This document shows, piece after piece, positions 40,875-51,838 of a stretch of 64,000 bases of DNA (position 1 is the stretch's first letter; each line of letters begins with the position of its first letter). Source of the stretch: Pyropia haitanensis (Eukaryota > Rhodophyta > Bangiophyceae > Bangiales > Bangiaceae). A model generated the notes under the pieces. The model was given only the letters and a program-made list of their open reading frames with translations, was not told the DNA's origin and did no database searches. The position numbers and the translations under genes are program-made. The stretch is from assembly GCA_008729055.1 (NCBI GenBank), contig SDUX01000007.1, positions 3,237,590-3,301,589 of the forward strand. The letters run 5' to 3'.

Positions 40875-42289
40875 ATGGCGTCGGCCGCGACGCCGCTGCT
40901 GCCGACCGACCGCGGCGGGGGCTCGCGCAAGGCGGCGGCGGGCGGGTACGGCCCCCCCCCCCCCCCCCTCCCCCCCACGGGCGCCCACGCGCACGTGGTG
41001 GACTGGACGGGCACGCCGCTGCGGGCGGGCACCCCCCCCCCCACGGCGCGACGGCCGCGGCGGTGGTGAACCTGGCCGGCTGCGCGTTTGGCGCGTCCAT
41101 CCTGTCCCTGCCGCACGCGTTTGCCGCGGCGGGCGGGCCCGCCGCGGGCGCCGCCACCCTCGCCGCCGTCGCCGCCGCGGCGGCGTGGTCGGCGGGGGTG
41201 GTGGCCGACGCGGGCCGCGCGACGGGCGCGCCCGCGCTGCGCTCCATTGTCGGCGCGTCGTTTGGGATGCTCGCCGGCGCGGCGACGGACATGGCCGTGT
41301 GCGGCGCGCTCGGCGTGGCGGCGGTGAGCTACGTGTGTGGGGTGGTGGAGCTGGCGCCGCTGCTGCTGCCGTCCCTCCTCGGGGGGGCCCCGCGGCTGGG
41401 CCTGGTCGTTGCCACCGTCGTCGCGCTCGCCGCGCCGTGCCTGGCCGGTGACCTCGCCGCGTTTGGGCCGTCGTCGGCCATCGCGGTGGGCGGCTGCTAC
41501 GCCCTCGCCGCCGCGCTGGTCCTGCAACTGGTCGGCGTGCTGGCGGCGGGCGGCGCGGCCGCCCCGGGCGACCCGACGGTGGCGTCGGTGGCGGCGGCGC
41601 TGGTGTCCCCCCGGGTTTCCCCCGTTGGCATCGTCGCCACGCTCCCGCTGATGGCCTTCCCCTACGCCTTCCACTACGTGCTGACGGACGCGCTCGGGGA
41701 GCTCGCCACGCCCACCCGCGCGCGCCTCCACGAGGTTGTCAGGTGGTCCGTCGTGACGCTCACCGCCTGCTACGTGCCGTTTGGGCTTGCCGGCCTCCTC
41801 CTGTACGCCACCCCCGGGCCGGTGAGCGCGCCGACGGCGGCCGGCGCGGGGGTGCCGCTCAACGTGCTCGCCGGCGTTGGTGACGGCTCCGCCGTCGTGA
41901 CGGTGGCGAGGGCGGCCATCGCGGCGCTCCTCGCGCTCACCTACCCGCTGCTGATCATCCCGCTGCGGCGGCGGCTCGAGGCGGGGCTGTGGGGGGCGGC
42001 CCAGCCCGCGAACGGCCGCCGCGTCGCCGTTGCCGCCGCGCTCAGCGCCGGCGTTGGCGTCGCCAGCGGGGGGCTCCGCGACCTGGGCGCCGCCAACGAT
42101 GTGGCGGGGGGGGCCATCGCGGTCATCATGTTTGTCATCCCGGGCGGGCTGTCGGCGCTGCGGGGGTGGACCGAGCTGCTGGAGGGGGGGAGCAAGGCGG
42201 CGGCGTGGTCTCGCATTGCAGCGGGGGGCGCCTCCATTCTTCTGGGCCTGGTCACGGCCGCAGTGGGGTTGGGAGGACTCTTTTGGTGA
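40875..42289 (+). CDS. Amino acid transporter, AAAP/SLC38 family
   Basis: The ATG at 40875 (AAGTCATGG) begins MASAATPLLPTDRGGG, a cytosolic N-terminus with LL. After the 11-C run at 41032-41042 the frame shifts by one, and TM1 appears with the family signature AVVNLAGCAFGASILSLPHA (compare NxxxGAGILxLPYA). About ten further hydrophobic segments follow, including LPLMAFPYAFHYVLTDAL (the TM6-7 FxYHxxL region of AAAPs), CYVPFGLAGLLLYA, YPLLIIPLRRRLE and the final IAGGASILLGLVTAAVGLGG. The length, about 470 residues, is normal. Members are proton- or sodium-coupled amino acid carriers of plasma or vacuolar membranes. Specificity cannot be inferred. The frame break is almost certainly a homopolymer miscount, because the N-terminal and TM1 frames are both clean. 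Confidence 0.85.
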
Positions 42290-45200
42290 GCTCCGTCTGT
42301 CGGGGCGGATGGCGACGAGGTGGGAGCTGAGGAAGGTGCGAAGCGACGTGATAGCGCCTTTACTGGCAATCAATTCTTTACTAATTTGTTGGCAATTCTT
42401 GCACAAGTTGATCCTCTTGTTTCGACTGGCTGTATGAATCACTCAACGATGACTAAATCTCGTGTCGTTTTCGGGCGACCACGTCGCACTCGGCAGGATG
42501 CCTCCTCGGAAAGAGAGCACTACATACGTAGTGGCCCCACTAAGAGAAATTACATGTCGACAATGAACGCGCGCGCCCGACGGCTACCGAGTCGCGGCCA
42601 TTACAGCAGGCGGCAGCAAGCGATACTGTCTTGGATCCCGCCGCATCCACCAACCAACGAGAGAGAGTGGAGATCACGCCCGCAGTACGCTGTCCGCCAT
42701 CCGAAGGGGGTATACGAATACCCGCCAGGCGTCGGCCGTCAGGCCATGTGACAGGCGCTCGCATGGACGCGAATGTACCTCCCGTACGCCACTCAAAGGG
42801 GGGTGCCGTCCACCGGTCCACGTAGAGCGCCGTCCCGGCGGATCCGCATCGTCCTGTGACGTGCTTCTGACGGAGGACGATTGGGCGCAACGGCAAGGGA
42901 ACACTGTCGTCCTCCAAACAGCGTGCCCGCGGGCCAGCTGGTGGTACCCTCAGGGGGTATCCTTGCGAGTCATCTATCCGACTCTTGCGGAGATCTCCGC
43001 TGCAAGCCACGATACGGTTCGCCACTGGCGGCCATTTTGCAACGCGTGCAAAAAAAACAAATGACACCAGCCTCGAGTCGGCGCGTTCAACTAGCGTCTG
43101 CACAGTACGCTTTGTAGTACCCGTTGCGCGGTGCCCCCTCGGCATGCCTCCGTGCCCCGCCCACGTTGCAGCGAGTGTGGAAATGCGGCCAGCCGTGTGT
43201 CCGCAGGGGTTTGCGGTCGTACGGCTTTCGAGACGTGATGTACGATGATGTACTGGAGAAATAAGCAACACAAAAACATAACAACCAAGAGGAGCCCGTG
43301 GTGCGTCTGTGGATGGGTGGTACTATCCTGCCTTATGAGCCATTCGTGCTGCCAGCCTCTGTTTGTTTCGCACCGGGACGCTCCGGTACGCTTTTTCCGA
43401 GGAAGTCATTGATTGAGGCACGCCCAGATGACTGCCCATGTCTGGGTGCGGGCACGCACCGCCGGCTATGTGTCTTGTCGGCACACTTGCGTGCGCTTTC
43501 CTTGCGAGCGTCAACAAGGCTCGCTCCCGCCCACACTACTACACTTCGCTTCTCATAGGTCGTGATGGAGGGCCGTCACGATCGACAGCCTACCGGACGA
43601 CAGCAATGACGCGCCAAGGGCCCCCCTCACCGTCTCTACTGGAGTGCCACGTGCGCAGTGGGAAAGCAGCCGCCCCCCCCGTGGTCTTGTCACTCATCCG
43701 CATGGCATCCAGAGCGCCAGCGGAACGGGCGGAGGAGAGCCGTCGGCATGAACTCTGTCCGCACCTGTGCATACGACGGTGTTGCTGGCGCGGAGGAGGG
43801 TCTGCCGCGGATCGTCTATTTGCGGGGAAGCCGGTCGTGGGGCTTCGTACGGGCGCTTTCCGAGGGACCTCCATGGAACGAAGTTGCACCCATGGACACA
43901 GCTGCGCGTATTCTTCCGAGCAACCATGGCACAAAAAGAAAACCAAACTGTGGGGCAGGCGAGCGGAGCGCCCGCCGCGCGTGAGGTGGACGCCCCCAAA
44001 GAACAGCGCCTTTTTTTTTTTGCACGAGTGGCTCTCATTACCCCCGCCGCACCGAAAAACAGACCGCAGATGGGACCCCCGACCATCCGCCCCCCTCAGG
44101 ACTGGAGACCAACGCTGTGAAGTGTACAGCAGGTCCAAATCCACCGCCCGCCCCCGAAGCTGTCGCAAGGGGTCTCAAACCCCAGACACTCCACACACCA
44201 TTCGTTTTGTTTTTTTTGCTTGCAGGCGCTACAACCCCCCATCAGCGCGCCACGCTGCGCCCCCTTGGTGGAAGCAGTCCCTTGCATGCAATAGGGAGCG
44301 AGCCGAGTGGTTTTGGGCGTTGTCGCGTTGGCGCAGGGGAGGGCCTGGCGCACGGCCGCTCGGGCCGCGAGGGGGACCGTGGCGCCGTGTGCACAGCCGC
44401 GGCCAGAAGTGCCGGTCCGTCCACCCATCTGTCCTCTGGGTCCCACCCGGAGCAGACACCAGGCCACAGCAGGCACGGGCGTTTTTGCGGCTGCGGCCCG
44501 CTGGGGAGGGGCGGAAACGAAAGTCCGGCTGCGCTCCTCCCTCGGCCGCACGTGTCCCCCGCCCCACACCTATTCTCCGCCATCCCACTAGCTGTGTATC
44601 CATTTGTGCCCGAGGGCCCGCGCGGGGTGCTGACGCGCGAGCCAAGAAAACCAAAAAGCGGAAAAAATGGGGGGGGACGTCTTTCAGCGGATTGATGGCG
44701 GGCCTCCCCACCCCCTCCTGACCGTAGTCCAGGCGCGGCTATCGCGGTTGGGAAGGGAGTACGCCTCTTTCTGCACGGGCAGCACGCTCCGCCCCATGGA
44801 GTATCCAATAGGGGACGGTCGCCACGGCGCCCGCAGTGGAGAAGTATCGTGGATGGCTCAGGGATGCGCCGACTGCCACCTGCCCCACTTCACCTGACCC
44901 ATCGTCTCTCCCCTACCACCTCTGCGCTCATCATCTCCCTCCCCTCTAGAGAGAGTGGGGGCCCCGACCCCCCACCGCTCTGTCACCGTGTCGGCACCCC
45001 CTCCATCCCATTCCCGGGGGTGCATACTTGGCCCGCCGGCTTACGTCGGTACGCCTCTGGCCCGCTGTCTCACGTCGTCGCATCGGGGGAGTGTCTCCCG
45101 CCCCCCTGGTTACCCCCCCCTGGCCTGACACGCGCGCGCTCTCCCCTACGGTAGGGGACGCACCCCGCCTCCGCCCTCACCTACGACATTTTCTTCTTTT

Positions 45201-45655
45201 TTCTGCCCCAGCGTTCTGGCCACCCGCACGCGTGCGCCCGGCCGCACCTTCACGAGAGAGCGCCGCCCCCTCCCAACCGCACGTCACACGCCGCACCCTC
45301 TCTCTTGTGGTGAGAGGGCCCTTCCCGACCGCTGCAGTAGTTTCTGACACGCCCCCCAACCGCTAACGCGCCTGGTCTATGAGGGATCCCCGGTGGGCGA
45401 CCGCGGCTGGCATACGTCTACCCCCCATGCGTGTGCACCCCCGTACGACGTTCCCCTCCGCACACGCCAGTGGACCGCCGCCCGGGGCGGCCGCCCCGCC
45501 GTAGAGGGCGTGCCGCTGGCCAGCCGCGAGGTATTTGACGTGCCCCCCCACCCCCTGCAAGCGGCGGGACGCGGCCGCGTCGTGTCCGTCGCCGTCCCGT
45601 CCCTACCTACCCGCGGACGGCAGGGGAGGCGACGCGATAGCAGCGCCGAGGCGAC
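42290..45655. other. 3.4-kb lower-GC intergenic region without identifiable genes
   Basis: AT content is clearly raised at 42350-43300, and simple runs occur (A9 near 43052, T12 near 44012). Several ORFs of 100-430 codons exist (for example 43438-44721 +), but they lack domain motifs and the G/C third-position bias. A short frame at 44667-44897 (starting MGGDVFQRIDGG) is protein-like in composition but not recognisable. Decayed transposon DNA is possible; I found no matching inverted or direct ends. Confidence 0.5.
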
Positions 45656-47172
45656 ATGCTGCAGATGGGCTCTCCCGTATCGGCGTGCACGCTGCCCACG
45701 TCGGGAGGCAGGCGTGCGGGGCGGCCGCCGCTGCCGCCGCCGCGGCGGCCGCCCGCCTCCCGACCGTCCGCCCCCGCGCGGGCGCCCGGGTGGCCCGCCC
45801 CTACGGCCGCCCCCCCGCCGCCGCTGCCACCGCGCCCGCCGCAACTACTGCCGCCCCAGCTGCCGCCGCCGCAGCTGCCGCCGCCGCCGCTGCCGTCGCG
45901 GCCACGACCGTCCGGGCCGCTGCCGCCGCTGCCGCCACCGCCACCGTCCCAATTGGGGGGGTTGCGGCTGCCGCCCGTATCGGCGCTGCTGGCCACCATT
46001 GACGCAAGGAGTCAGGGGGGCACCGGCACTGTAGACACCGTTGCAGAGAATACGGGTTGGGGGTTCTGCCTCGATCTACCGGCCCGTGAGGGTATAGCAG
46101 CGACCACCGAAGCCACCATCCCCTCCCCCATCGCGGCCCCTCCGACGGTGACGACCGACGTGGACCCCCCCCCGCGGTGGGCTGATCCCAGTCCGCGGCT
46201 CACGTCGGTCGCAGGTTCGATCCGCGGTGGAGTCGGCTCGGCGAGCGGTGAAGGGTCCCCCTGGCTACCGCGTTTGCCGCCGCTGCAGCCGCTGCCACCG
46301 ATGCTACCCCAACCACCACTCCTGTCGCAGCCGCCCCTGTCGTCGATGGCACCACTTCCGCCGCTGTGGCCACAGCCCTCGCTGTCGCCGCTGCCGCACT
46401 TGCCGCCGTTGGCGCCGCTGCCGCACTTGCCGCCGTTGGCGCCGCTGACGCCGATGTCATCGCTGTCGTCCCTGCGCGCGGGCGGTCGGGAGGTGCGCGC
46501 CGGTGGGGGCGCGGCGACCACTGCGGCGAGTGCGGCGGGAGCGGCGGCGGCGGCCGCCGCGTCACCCCAGCCCGCCCACGCGTCCAGCCTGTCATCCCCT
46601 CCTCGCCCACCACCATTTCGCGCCGCCTCCTTCCCGCCCTACTCCGCAACGGCCGGTGAAGGGGCGACGGTGTCGGCGCCGACCCCCGCCGCCGGTACGG
46701 CCACACACGCCGAAAATTCGACCGGCAGTGGCGCCGCGCTCCCGCCCCCCCCCCCGCCACGCGGAGGCCCTACTCTGCCGCCGACCGCGCGGCGGTGCGG
46801 GCGCTGCTGGTCCAACTTGGCTGGGGCCGCTGGGACGACCTCGCCGCCGCCCTGCCCGGCCCGCCCCGGTCGGTGGCGAGCCTTCGCGGCCTCGCGTCGA
46901 CGCTTCGTCACGGGTGTCCCGCGGTGGCGGCCGCGTACGTTCGCCGCCGTGAGACCGCGCGACCGCCGACGCGCGTGCCGTGGACGCCCGCCGACGACGA
47001 GGCGCTCATCGACGCGGTCGTGTCAGTTGGGTGGGGGCGCTGGGGGGCGGTCGCCGCGGCCCTCACCAAGCGCCGCTCCCGCCACGCGCTCGTCACCCGC
47101 GTGAGCGTGCTGAAGCGCCGAAGCGCGCGGCTGCGCGAGGCCCACCGGCGGTACATGGCTGGGGAACGGTAA
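45656..47172 (+). CDS. Myb/SANT-domain protein with long low-complexity N-terminus
   Basis: The C-terminal 135 residues hold two SANT/Myb-like helical repeats, RPYSAADRAAVRALLVQLGW-GRWDDLAAAL and VPWTPADDEALIDAVVSVGW-GRWGAVAAAL. Both show the spaced aromatic/acidic pattern of the fold. They are followed by KRRSRHALVTRVSVLKRR and the stop at 47170. The N-terminal 360 codons from ATG 45656 are Pro/Leu/Ala/Ser-rich. They join the domain frame across the 11-C run at 46745-46755, again a one-base shift. A 27-base unit (CCGCTGCCGCACTTGCCGCC...) is tandemly duplicated at about 46389-46442. The likely role is DNA or chromatin binding in the nucleus, but the target is unknown. The repeat pair with identical GWGRW cores suggests internal duplication. 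The start is tentative. Confidence 0.55.
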
Positions 47173-47870
47173 TACAAGGGAGGTTCGCGGAGGTGGAAGG
47201 GAAAGCGGGGGGGGGCGAGGGGACGGGTAGCCCTTGCAGTCACGCTCAGTATTGGCGAGGAGAAGGAAGGGCGAACACCTAAGTTGTTGGAGACGGGCTG
47301 GGACGGGCGGCAGGGCAAGGCAGCTTTTCGGCCACTCTGGACCGCGTCCCCGATCGCTCTTCCCGATTGTTTAGGGGGGCAGCCGCCGCCAGGTGGGACC
47401 AAAGACTGCGCTTTGTAGAGACAATGGCGCAGATGTACGTGTACATCAGGGTACCTGTTGCCCGCGACGTGAGCCACCGAACACGGTAACGACCATGTCA
47501 TGGAGCGAAAGGAAGTGGGTATGCGGGGCTTCAGGAGCTGCGTACGGCTCCAACTCGATGCCCCTGATACACGCCAACGTTCTGGAGCATTCGAAAATCC
47601 CCCAGCGGTTGGTGCTCTGGTCTGGCTCACAACATTGGTGTTGTGACAAGACTTTCTTTCTCGTTGTGCTGGTGGAACGAGAGGGAGGACATCAGGGGGG
47701 GTGGGGGGACACGGCGGCGAGCTATCATGGACAATGTGCGTTGGCTTGAAATGCACTGTGACGTTCGTGTGGCTGGTGGTGTCACCGAAGCACGCGGTGC
47801 AGGTGAAGATTGTAGACGGGCCTGTTTGTGTCTTTCGATGCGCTTCGTCCGGCGTCATCAGCTGGGCCAT
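46908..47870 (-). CDS. Possible C2H2-type zinc-finger ORF of atypical composition
   Basis: From ATG 47870 (TCCATGG) the frame reads MAQLMTPDEAHRKTQTG then FTCTACFGDTTSHTNVTVHF and KPTH. This gives Cys24-x2-Cys27-x12-His40-x4-His45, the exact spacing of a classical or BED-like zinc finger. The next 150 residues are ordinary in composition but not recognisable. The codons are not G/C-ending, unlike all solid genes here, and the last 260 bases overlap the Myb gene antisense, so the real end is probably before 47200. A transposon-derived finger or chance are both possible. Confidence 0.25.
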   Translation of the reverse strand: MAQLMTPDEAHRKTQTGPSTIFTCTACFGDTTSHTNVTVHFKPTHIVHDSSPPCPPTPPDVLPLVPPAQRERKSCHNTNVVSQTRAPTAGGFSNAPERWRVSGASSWSRTQLLKPRIPTSFRSMTWSLPCSVAHVAGNRYPDVHVHLRHCLYKAQSLVPPGGGCPPKQSGRAIGDAVQSGRKAALPCRPSQPVSNNLGVRPSFSSPILSVTARATRPLAPPRFPFHLREPPLYYRSPAMYRRWASRSRALRRFSTLTRVTSAWRERRLVRAAATAPQRPHPTDTTASMSASSSAGVHGTRVGGRAVSRRRTYAAATAGHP

Positions 47871-48276
47871 GGAGAGGGATTGTCGGCCGCTCAGGGATGG
47901 CCTTCGTGGTCCCCGCGAGGACTGTGATGGAGAGTTACCGAAACTTGACAGCCAATTGGATGCTCCTTAGTAGGGAACCCATCACCTCCCTTCAATATAC
48001 TTTACCGTATTTATCAACCTTTTAAGTGTGAGAATCAGCCTCTAATCCACTCGGTTGGGGCGGCGGCCGCCGCGGCGCGTGCGACCACTTCAAGGAAAAG
48101 CAAGGGTTGTTCAAGCCCTTCCGGCTTGAAAAGGCCCTGATCGTGGATCCGGCAACAGACCACTGCGCTGCGGTTGGACTCGCCGTCGCCTCCTGCCCGC
48201 CCCCCGGTCAGCCCGACTGGGACGTCGGGGCGTTCCCCTCCTCCCCCGCTCCCTCCGCGGTCCCCCTCCGCCTGCC
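47871..48276. other. AT-rich spacer
   Basis: This is upstream flank of the MFAP1-like gene, with a clearly AT-rich patch at 47940-48050. No gene is seen. Confidence 0.5.
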
Positions 48277-49334
48277 ATGCCGCCACCACGGCGCCCCCCC
48301 CCCCCGTCCGCCGTCACTTTCGTGGCAGGGCGCCCGCCGCCGGCGCCTTCTCCTCCTCGTCGTCATCGGACTCGGACTCGGGCGGGGACGCCGCCGCGCG
48401 CAGCGGCAGGGGGGGTGGCGGCGGGGGGGGCGCCGCCGTCGGCGCTACCCCCGCAGTCCCGGCGGGCGCCGCGGGGCTGCCCGCGGCGGGGGTGCCGCCG
48501 CGGGCCGCGGCTCCCGCGGGCGGGCGAGCGCCCGCCGGCGGTAGCTGCCCGCCAAAGGCTCCCGCAGCGGCTGCGACGCCCGCGGCGGTGCCGACGCCCC
48601 ACCCCACGAGCAGTTCCTCTTCCTCGTCCGACTCGGATGACTCATCGTCGGCGTCGTCGTCCCCTCCCCCCCCCCCCACCGCCCCCCCTCCCCGCGGGGT
48701 GGCCGCCAAGCCCGTCTACACCCCCACCGCGAGCCGCCGCGCCGCCGCCGCCACCGCCGCCGCCGCGGCCGCCGCGGCGGCCCGCTCCGCCGCCGACGCG
48801 GCGCGGCGGCGGTCGGCCGCGGCGGCGGCCGCCGCCGCCGTTGTCGCCGCCGACGATGCCGCGGCAGCGGCGGCGGCGGCGGGGGATGACCCGCGGTGGG
48901 CGGTTGGGGGGGGCGGTGGTGGCGGCGGCGGCGGTGGCGGTGCCGCCGCCGCCGAGCCCCCGGACGTGGCCGCGCAGGACGAGGCGTGGGCAGAGGGCGG
49001 CACGTGGCCGGGTGAGGCGGCCGCCGCGGCCGCGTGGCGGGTGCGGGAGGTGCGGCGGCTGGTGCGGGACCGGGCAGAGGAGGCGGTGCGGCTCAAGGGG
49101 GGGGTCGTTGGGGGGGGGGGGGAGCCGGCGGGTCCACCGGCGGAGGCGGGGAGGGGGGGGGGGAGGGCGCCGCCGCCGCGCCTGCCGCCGCCGCGGCCGC
49201 GACGGGTGCCGCGGACGCCGCGACGGGGGAGGCAGGAGGGGGGAAGGACGCGCCGCCGGCGCGTGCCAAGGGCGGCGTCTTTTTCTGAGCGCCGCGCCGG
49301 TTGGGACGTGCACACCGCCCGAGCGAGGGTGTGA
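48277..49334 (+). CDS. Possible MFAP1/Prp38-partner-like spliceosomal protein, highly degenerate
   Basis: The ATG at 48277 ([10 protein letters not shown]) passes through the 12-C run 48294-48305 into the frame AAGAFSSSSSSDSDSGGDAA. A second Ser/Asp tract (SSSSSSSDSDDSSSASSS) follows, then AAKPVYTPTASRR, a poly-Ala/Arg helix, and AAWRVREVRRLVRDRAEEAV. The order of acidic tract, KPV[FY]xxxxxR and W[KR]VRE[LV][KR]R[IL]xRDR matches the Micro1/MFAP1 family, an activator-stage spliceosome component. The C-terminal MFAP1 region (KYxFLQKYYHxGAF) is not found. A parallel frame ends PARAKGGVFF at 49288, so the end may be shifted by the G runs at 49098-49122. The call rests on short motifs in low-complexity sequence and is tentative. 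Confidence 0.35.
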
Positions 49335-49802
49335 GGGTGGTGAATGAGGGGGAGAGGGCGTGGCGCGGCAGCGGAGGGGGGGGATGTACGATGGAGGGGG
49401 GATGTGGCGCGTCTGGGTACGGCGTGACCCGCGTCGCGCCGACACGCGGCGGGCGTGCCGCGCCGCCGCGGCGGTCCCGGATGCGTGGCGGCGCGGGCGC
49501 CGCCGCCTGCCGCCTGCCGTGAACGGCTGCACGTGCAGCGGCCGCGGCGGTTGTAGGGGCACCGGCGGCGGCGGCGGCAGCTGCGGCGGCGGCGTCGGCG
49601 GCTGGGGCATTGGAACTGGCGGCGGCGGCGGCCGCGGCGGCGGCCGCGGCGGCAGCCCTGGCAGCGGCGGCGGCGTCAGCAGCGGCGGGCGCCCATCCGC
49701 CCGTGCGGCGCCCGCGCAGTCTCTTTGACATCCCCGCTGGCAGGATGGGCAGGTCGCTGGCGGGGCGGCCGTCCACCCCCGCTCCCCCCCCCCCCCCGCC
49801 CC
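49335..49802. other. Convergent GC-rich spacer
   Basis: This is the 3' flank of the MFAP1-like gene (+) and of the BIN4 gene (-). It consists of GGC-rich repeats (49560-49690) and has no distinct gene. Confidence 0.45.
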
Positions 49803-50824
49803 CTACAATCGGCACTCGCCGCCCCGCCCGTCATTCGCCCGCCTTGCGCTTGACGCCCCCCCGCCCCCTGCCCCTGCCGCGCCCCGTCCCCCCCGCCCCC
49901 CCCCCCGGCCGCGGCCACGCCCCCCCCCCGCCCCCCCCGGCTGCCACGCCCGCGGCCGCGCCCCCCCCCAGCACGGCGTCCCCGTCGGCGGCGCCCGCCC
50001 CCCCTCCGCCACCCCCCCCCCCGCCCCCCCCCCACCCCCGCCGTCGTACATGTGCGACAGCTGCTCCTCCCCGTCATCGTCGCTCAGGTAGCCGTCGAGG
50101 CCGGCGGCGCCCCCCCGCCGACCCCCCCCCCCGCCGTCCCCCCCCCGCCCCCGCGGGCTCCCCCTCCCGCCGCAGGCTGTACACGTCGGTGAGGGCGGCG
50201 GTCGCGCGGGCTTCCCCCCCCACCACGGAGATGACGAGGGCGGTGCCCGCCAGGGGCACCCGCGCCGCGGTGTACACGACGCCCTTGAGGTCCAGCCGCA
50301 GGCCGCCGGCCGCCTCCATTGCCGCCGCCGCCGCGGCGGCGGCCACCCGCGGCGGCCGGCCCACCGGCCGGCCGGCCGCCGCGCCGGGCAGCGGCGACGG
50401 CGGCGGCGACGCGGGGGGGGCAGCAGCTGCACGCGGCCAACGGCGCCAACGTCACCCGACAGGTCCAGGCTCGTGTCTTCGGCTGCAAAGAGCGCCACAT
50501 TGGTGTCGAGGCGGGCGACCAGCGGCAGGGTGGCCCCGCCGCCGCCGCCGGGGGGGGGGTGGGCGGCGGCGTCGCGCCGCCGCCGCCGTCGGAAACGCCG
50601 GCCAGCGAGGGGGACGCCCGCCCGCCGTCATTGCCAGCGCCGTCGCCGTTGCCGTCGAGAAGCTGCGACCCGTCCGCGTCCGTGCTGTCGGCGACGCCGA
50701 CGCCATCGTCATAGTCGCCCACGTCCGGCCCGTAGGCCCCACCCCCGTCCCCGTCGTCACCGCCGCCTTCGTCCCCTTCATAGCCACCTACCAAGTCCAG
50801 CACCTCCTCGTCATAGTCTGCCAT
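49803..50824 (-). CDS. BIN4: BIN4-like subunit of the plant topoisomerase VI complex
   Basis: The ATG at 50824 gives a strongly acidic N-terminus (MADYDEEVLDLVGGYEGDEG). Past the ten-G run 50550-50559 the frame moves by one to LPLVARLDTNVALFAAEDTS-LDLSGDVGAVGRVQLL. After another C/G run come LRLDLKGVVYTAARVPLAGT, ALVISVVGGEARATAALTDV and YSLRRE. After a third run comes LDGYLSDDDGEEQL (about 50045-50105). These blocks match, in order, the conserved core of Arabidopsis BIN4/MID as I remember it (IDLSGDMGAVGR, LDLKGTIYK, F.V...EAKIEAI, LDGF..DSDDE). BIN4 associates with the SPO11-3/TOP6B/RHL1 topoisomerase VI used in endoreduplication. The end is uncertain because the terminal region is Gly-rich low complexity. 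The multiple frame breaks all fall in C/G runs. Confidence 0.7.
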
Positions 50825-51838
50825 TGAGGGGGACTGATGAGGCGAGAGGGCGGGGGGAGGGCGGGCGCAGGTCCACCAGTGGTGGGCCGGGGCGTTGCAG
50901 CGGCCAAGGCAGCCGCGCTACCCGTCTACTCAGAGTGGACGACGCACCTGGTCACGTGCAGCACATGAGCAGGGGTTGATACCGGAATGAGCACAGTAGG
51001 AGTTGGTAGCTGGCAGGAGGACAGGCAGAGAGGGAGGAGCGCGACGAGTGCGGCAGCTATGGGGGGGACGCCACCACTCGGATGGTTGACTGTGCCTGCG
51101 CGGAAAAACGCGCGGGTTGGCGAGTGCCCGCGCAGAAGGGGCTTTCGTTGAATGAAGTGGTCCTTGCATGACGTCACCCACACTAACTTCATTTGAACAT
51201 CGTCCGAGAGGAGACGGAGTTGGGTCTGTAGGCGGGCTACCTTTGTGAAGCAAGCATCTTTCGTGTTCCCTCGGTGCCTTCGGCAGTTGGCAGTTGGCAG
51301 CGCGCGTTTGGACACGGTCTGGGAGGGCCCCTGCTGCGGTGTCCCGCACCCGTCGTTACAGTAGCCGACTGTCCGCGCCGTGTCAGTCCCCCGCCGCCAT
51401 CGGCGCCAGCGGCCCCCCCTCGCGCGCCCGCGCCACGCGGCGGGCGGCCGGGTCGGCGGGTGAGTGCAGCGGCGGCGGCGCCCGCCACCGCGCCGCGCAC
51501 CAAACCCTGCTGCCAGCGGCCGCCCGCCGCACCGCCCCGCACCGCACCGCACCGCACCGCACCGGCGCGCCGGTGCGTGGGCGGTGGCGCGCCGACGGTG
51601 TTGCGCGCGCACGCCGACGCGGCCGCGCCGCCCGCCCGCCGCCCATCCGCCCGTCGCCGCTTGCGTCGGCCTCCGCGGCGGGTGGTGCGGTGCCGTCGCT
51701 GCCGTCGCGCTCCCGCCCGACCACGCCCGTCCTCCCCCCCCCCTCCCCCCGCCCGTCCCGCCGCCTCGACCCGCCCCACGCCCCACCCCGCCTCTGCCCG
51801 TCGCCGCGGCGGTGCCCCGCGCGCGCCGCGCCGGTGCC
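50825..51838. other. Divergent intergenic region with a CGCAC pentamer repeat
   Basis: This is shared 5' flank of BIN4 (-) and the CBM48 gene (+). GC is moderate at 50930-51350 and very high afterwards. 51531-51564 holds about seven ACCGC units. No gene is seen; the ORFs on both strands from 51270 are Arg/Pro shadows. Confidence 0.5.
51531..51564. repeat. (ACCGC)n pentanucleotide repeat
   Basis: About seven perfect ACCGC units lie roughly 275-310 bases upstream of the CBM48 start codon. Confidence 0.85.

Noticed and set aside
40304..42442. Minus-strand ORF of 712 codons
   Set aside because: It lies antisense over the amino acid transporter, reads as Arg/Gly/His-rich sequence and has no domain. 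It exists because GC-rich DNA rarely contains stops.
43438..44721. 427-codon plus ORF
   Set aside because: It has no recognisable domain, no codon bias, and both strands are open. It is treated as intergenic.
46200..46235. tRNA T-arm-like string GCAGGTTCGATCCGCG
   Set aside because: The flanking stem bases do not pair and no acceptor, D or anticodon arms can be drawn around it. It sits inside the Myb gene's N-terminal coding region.
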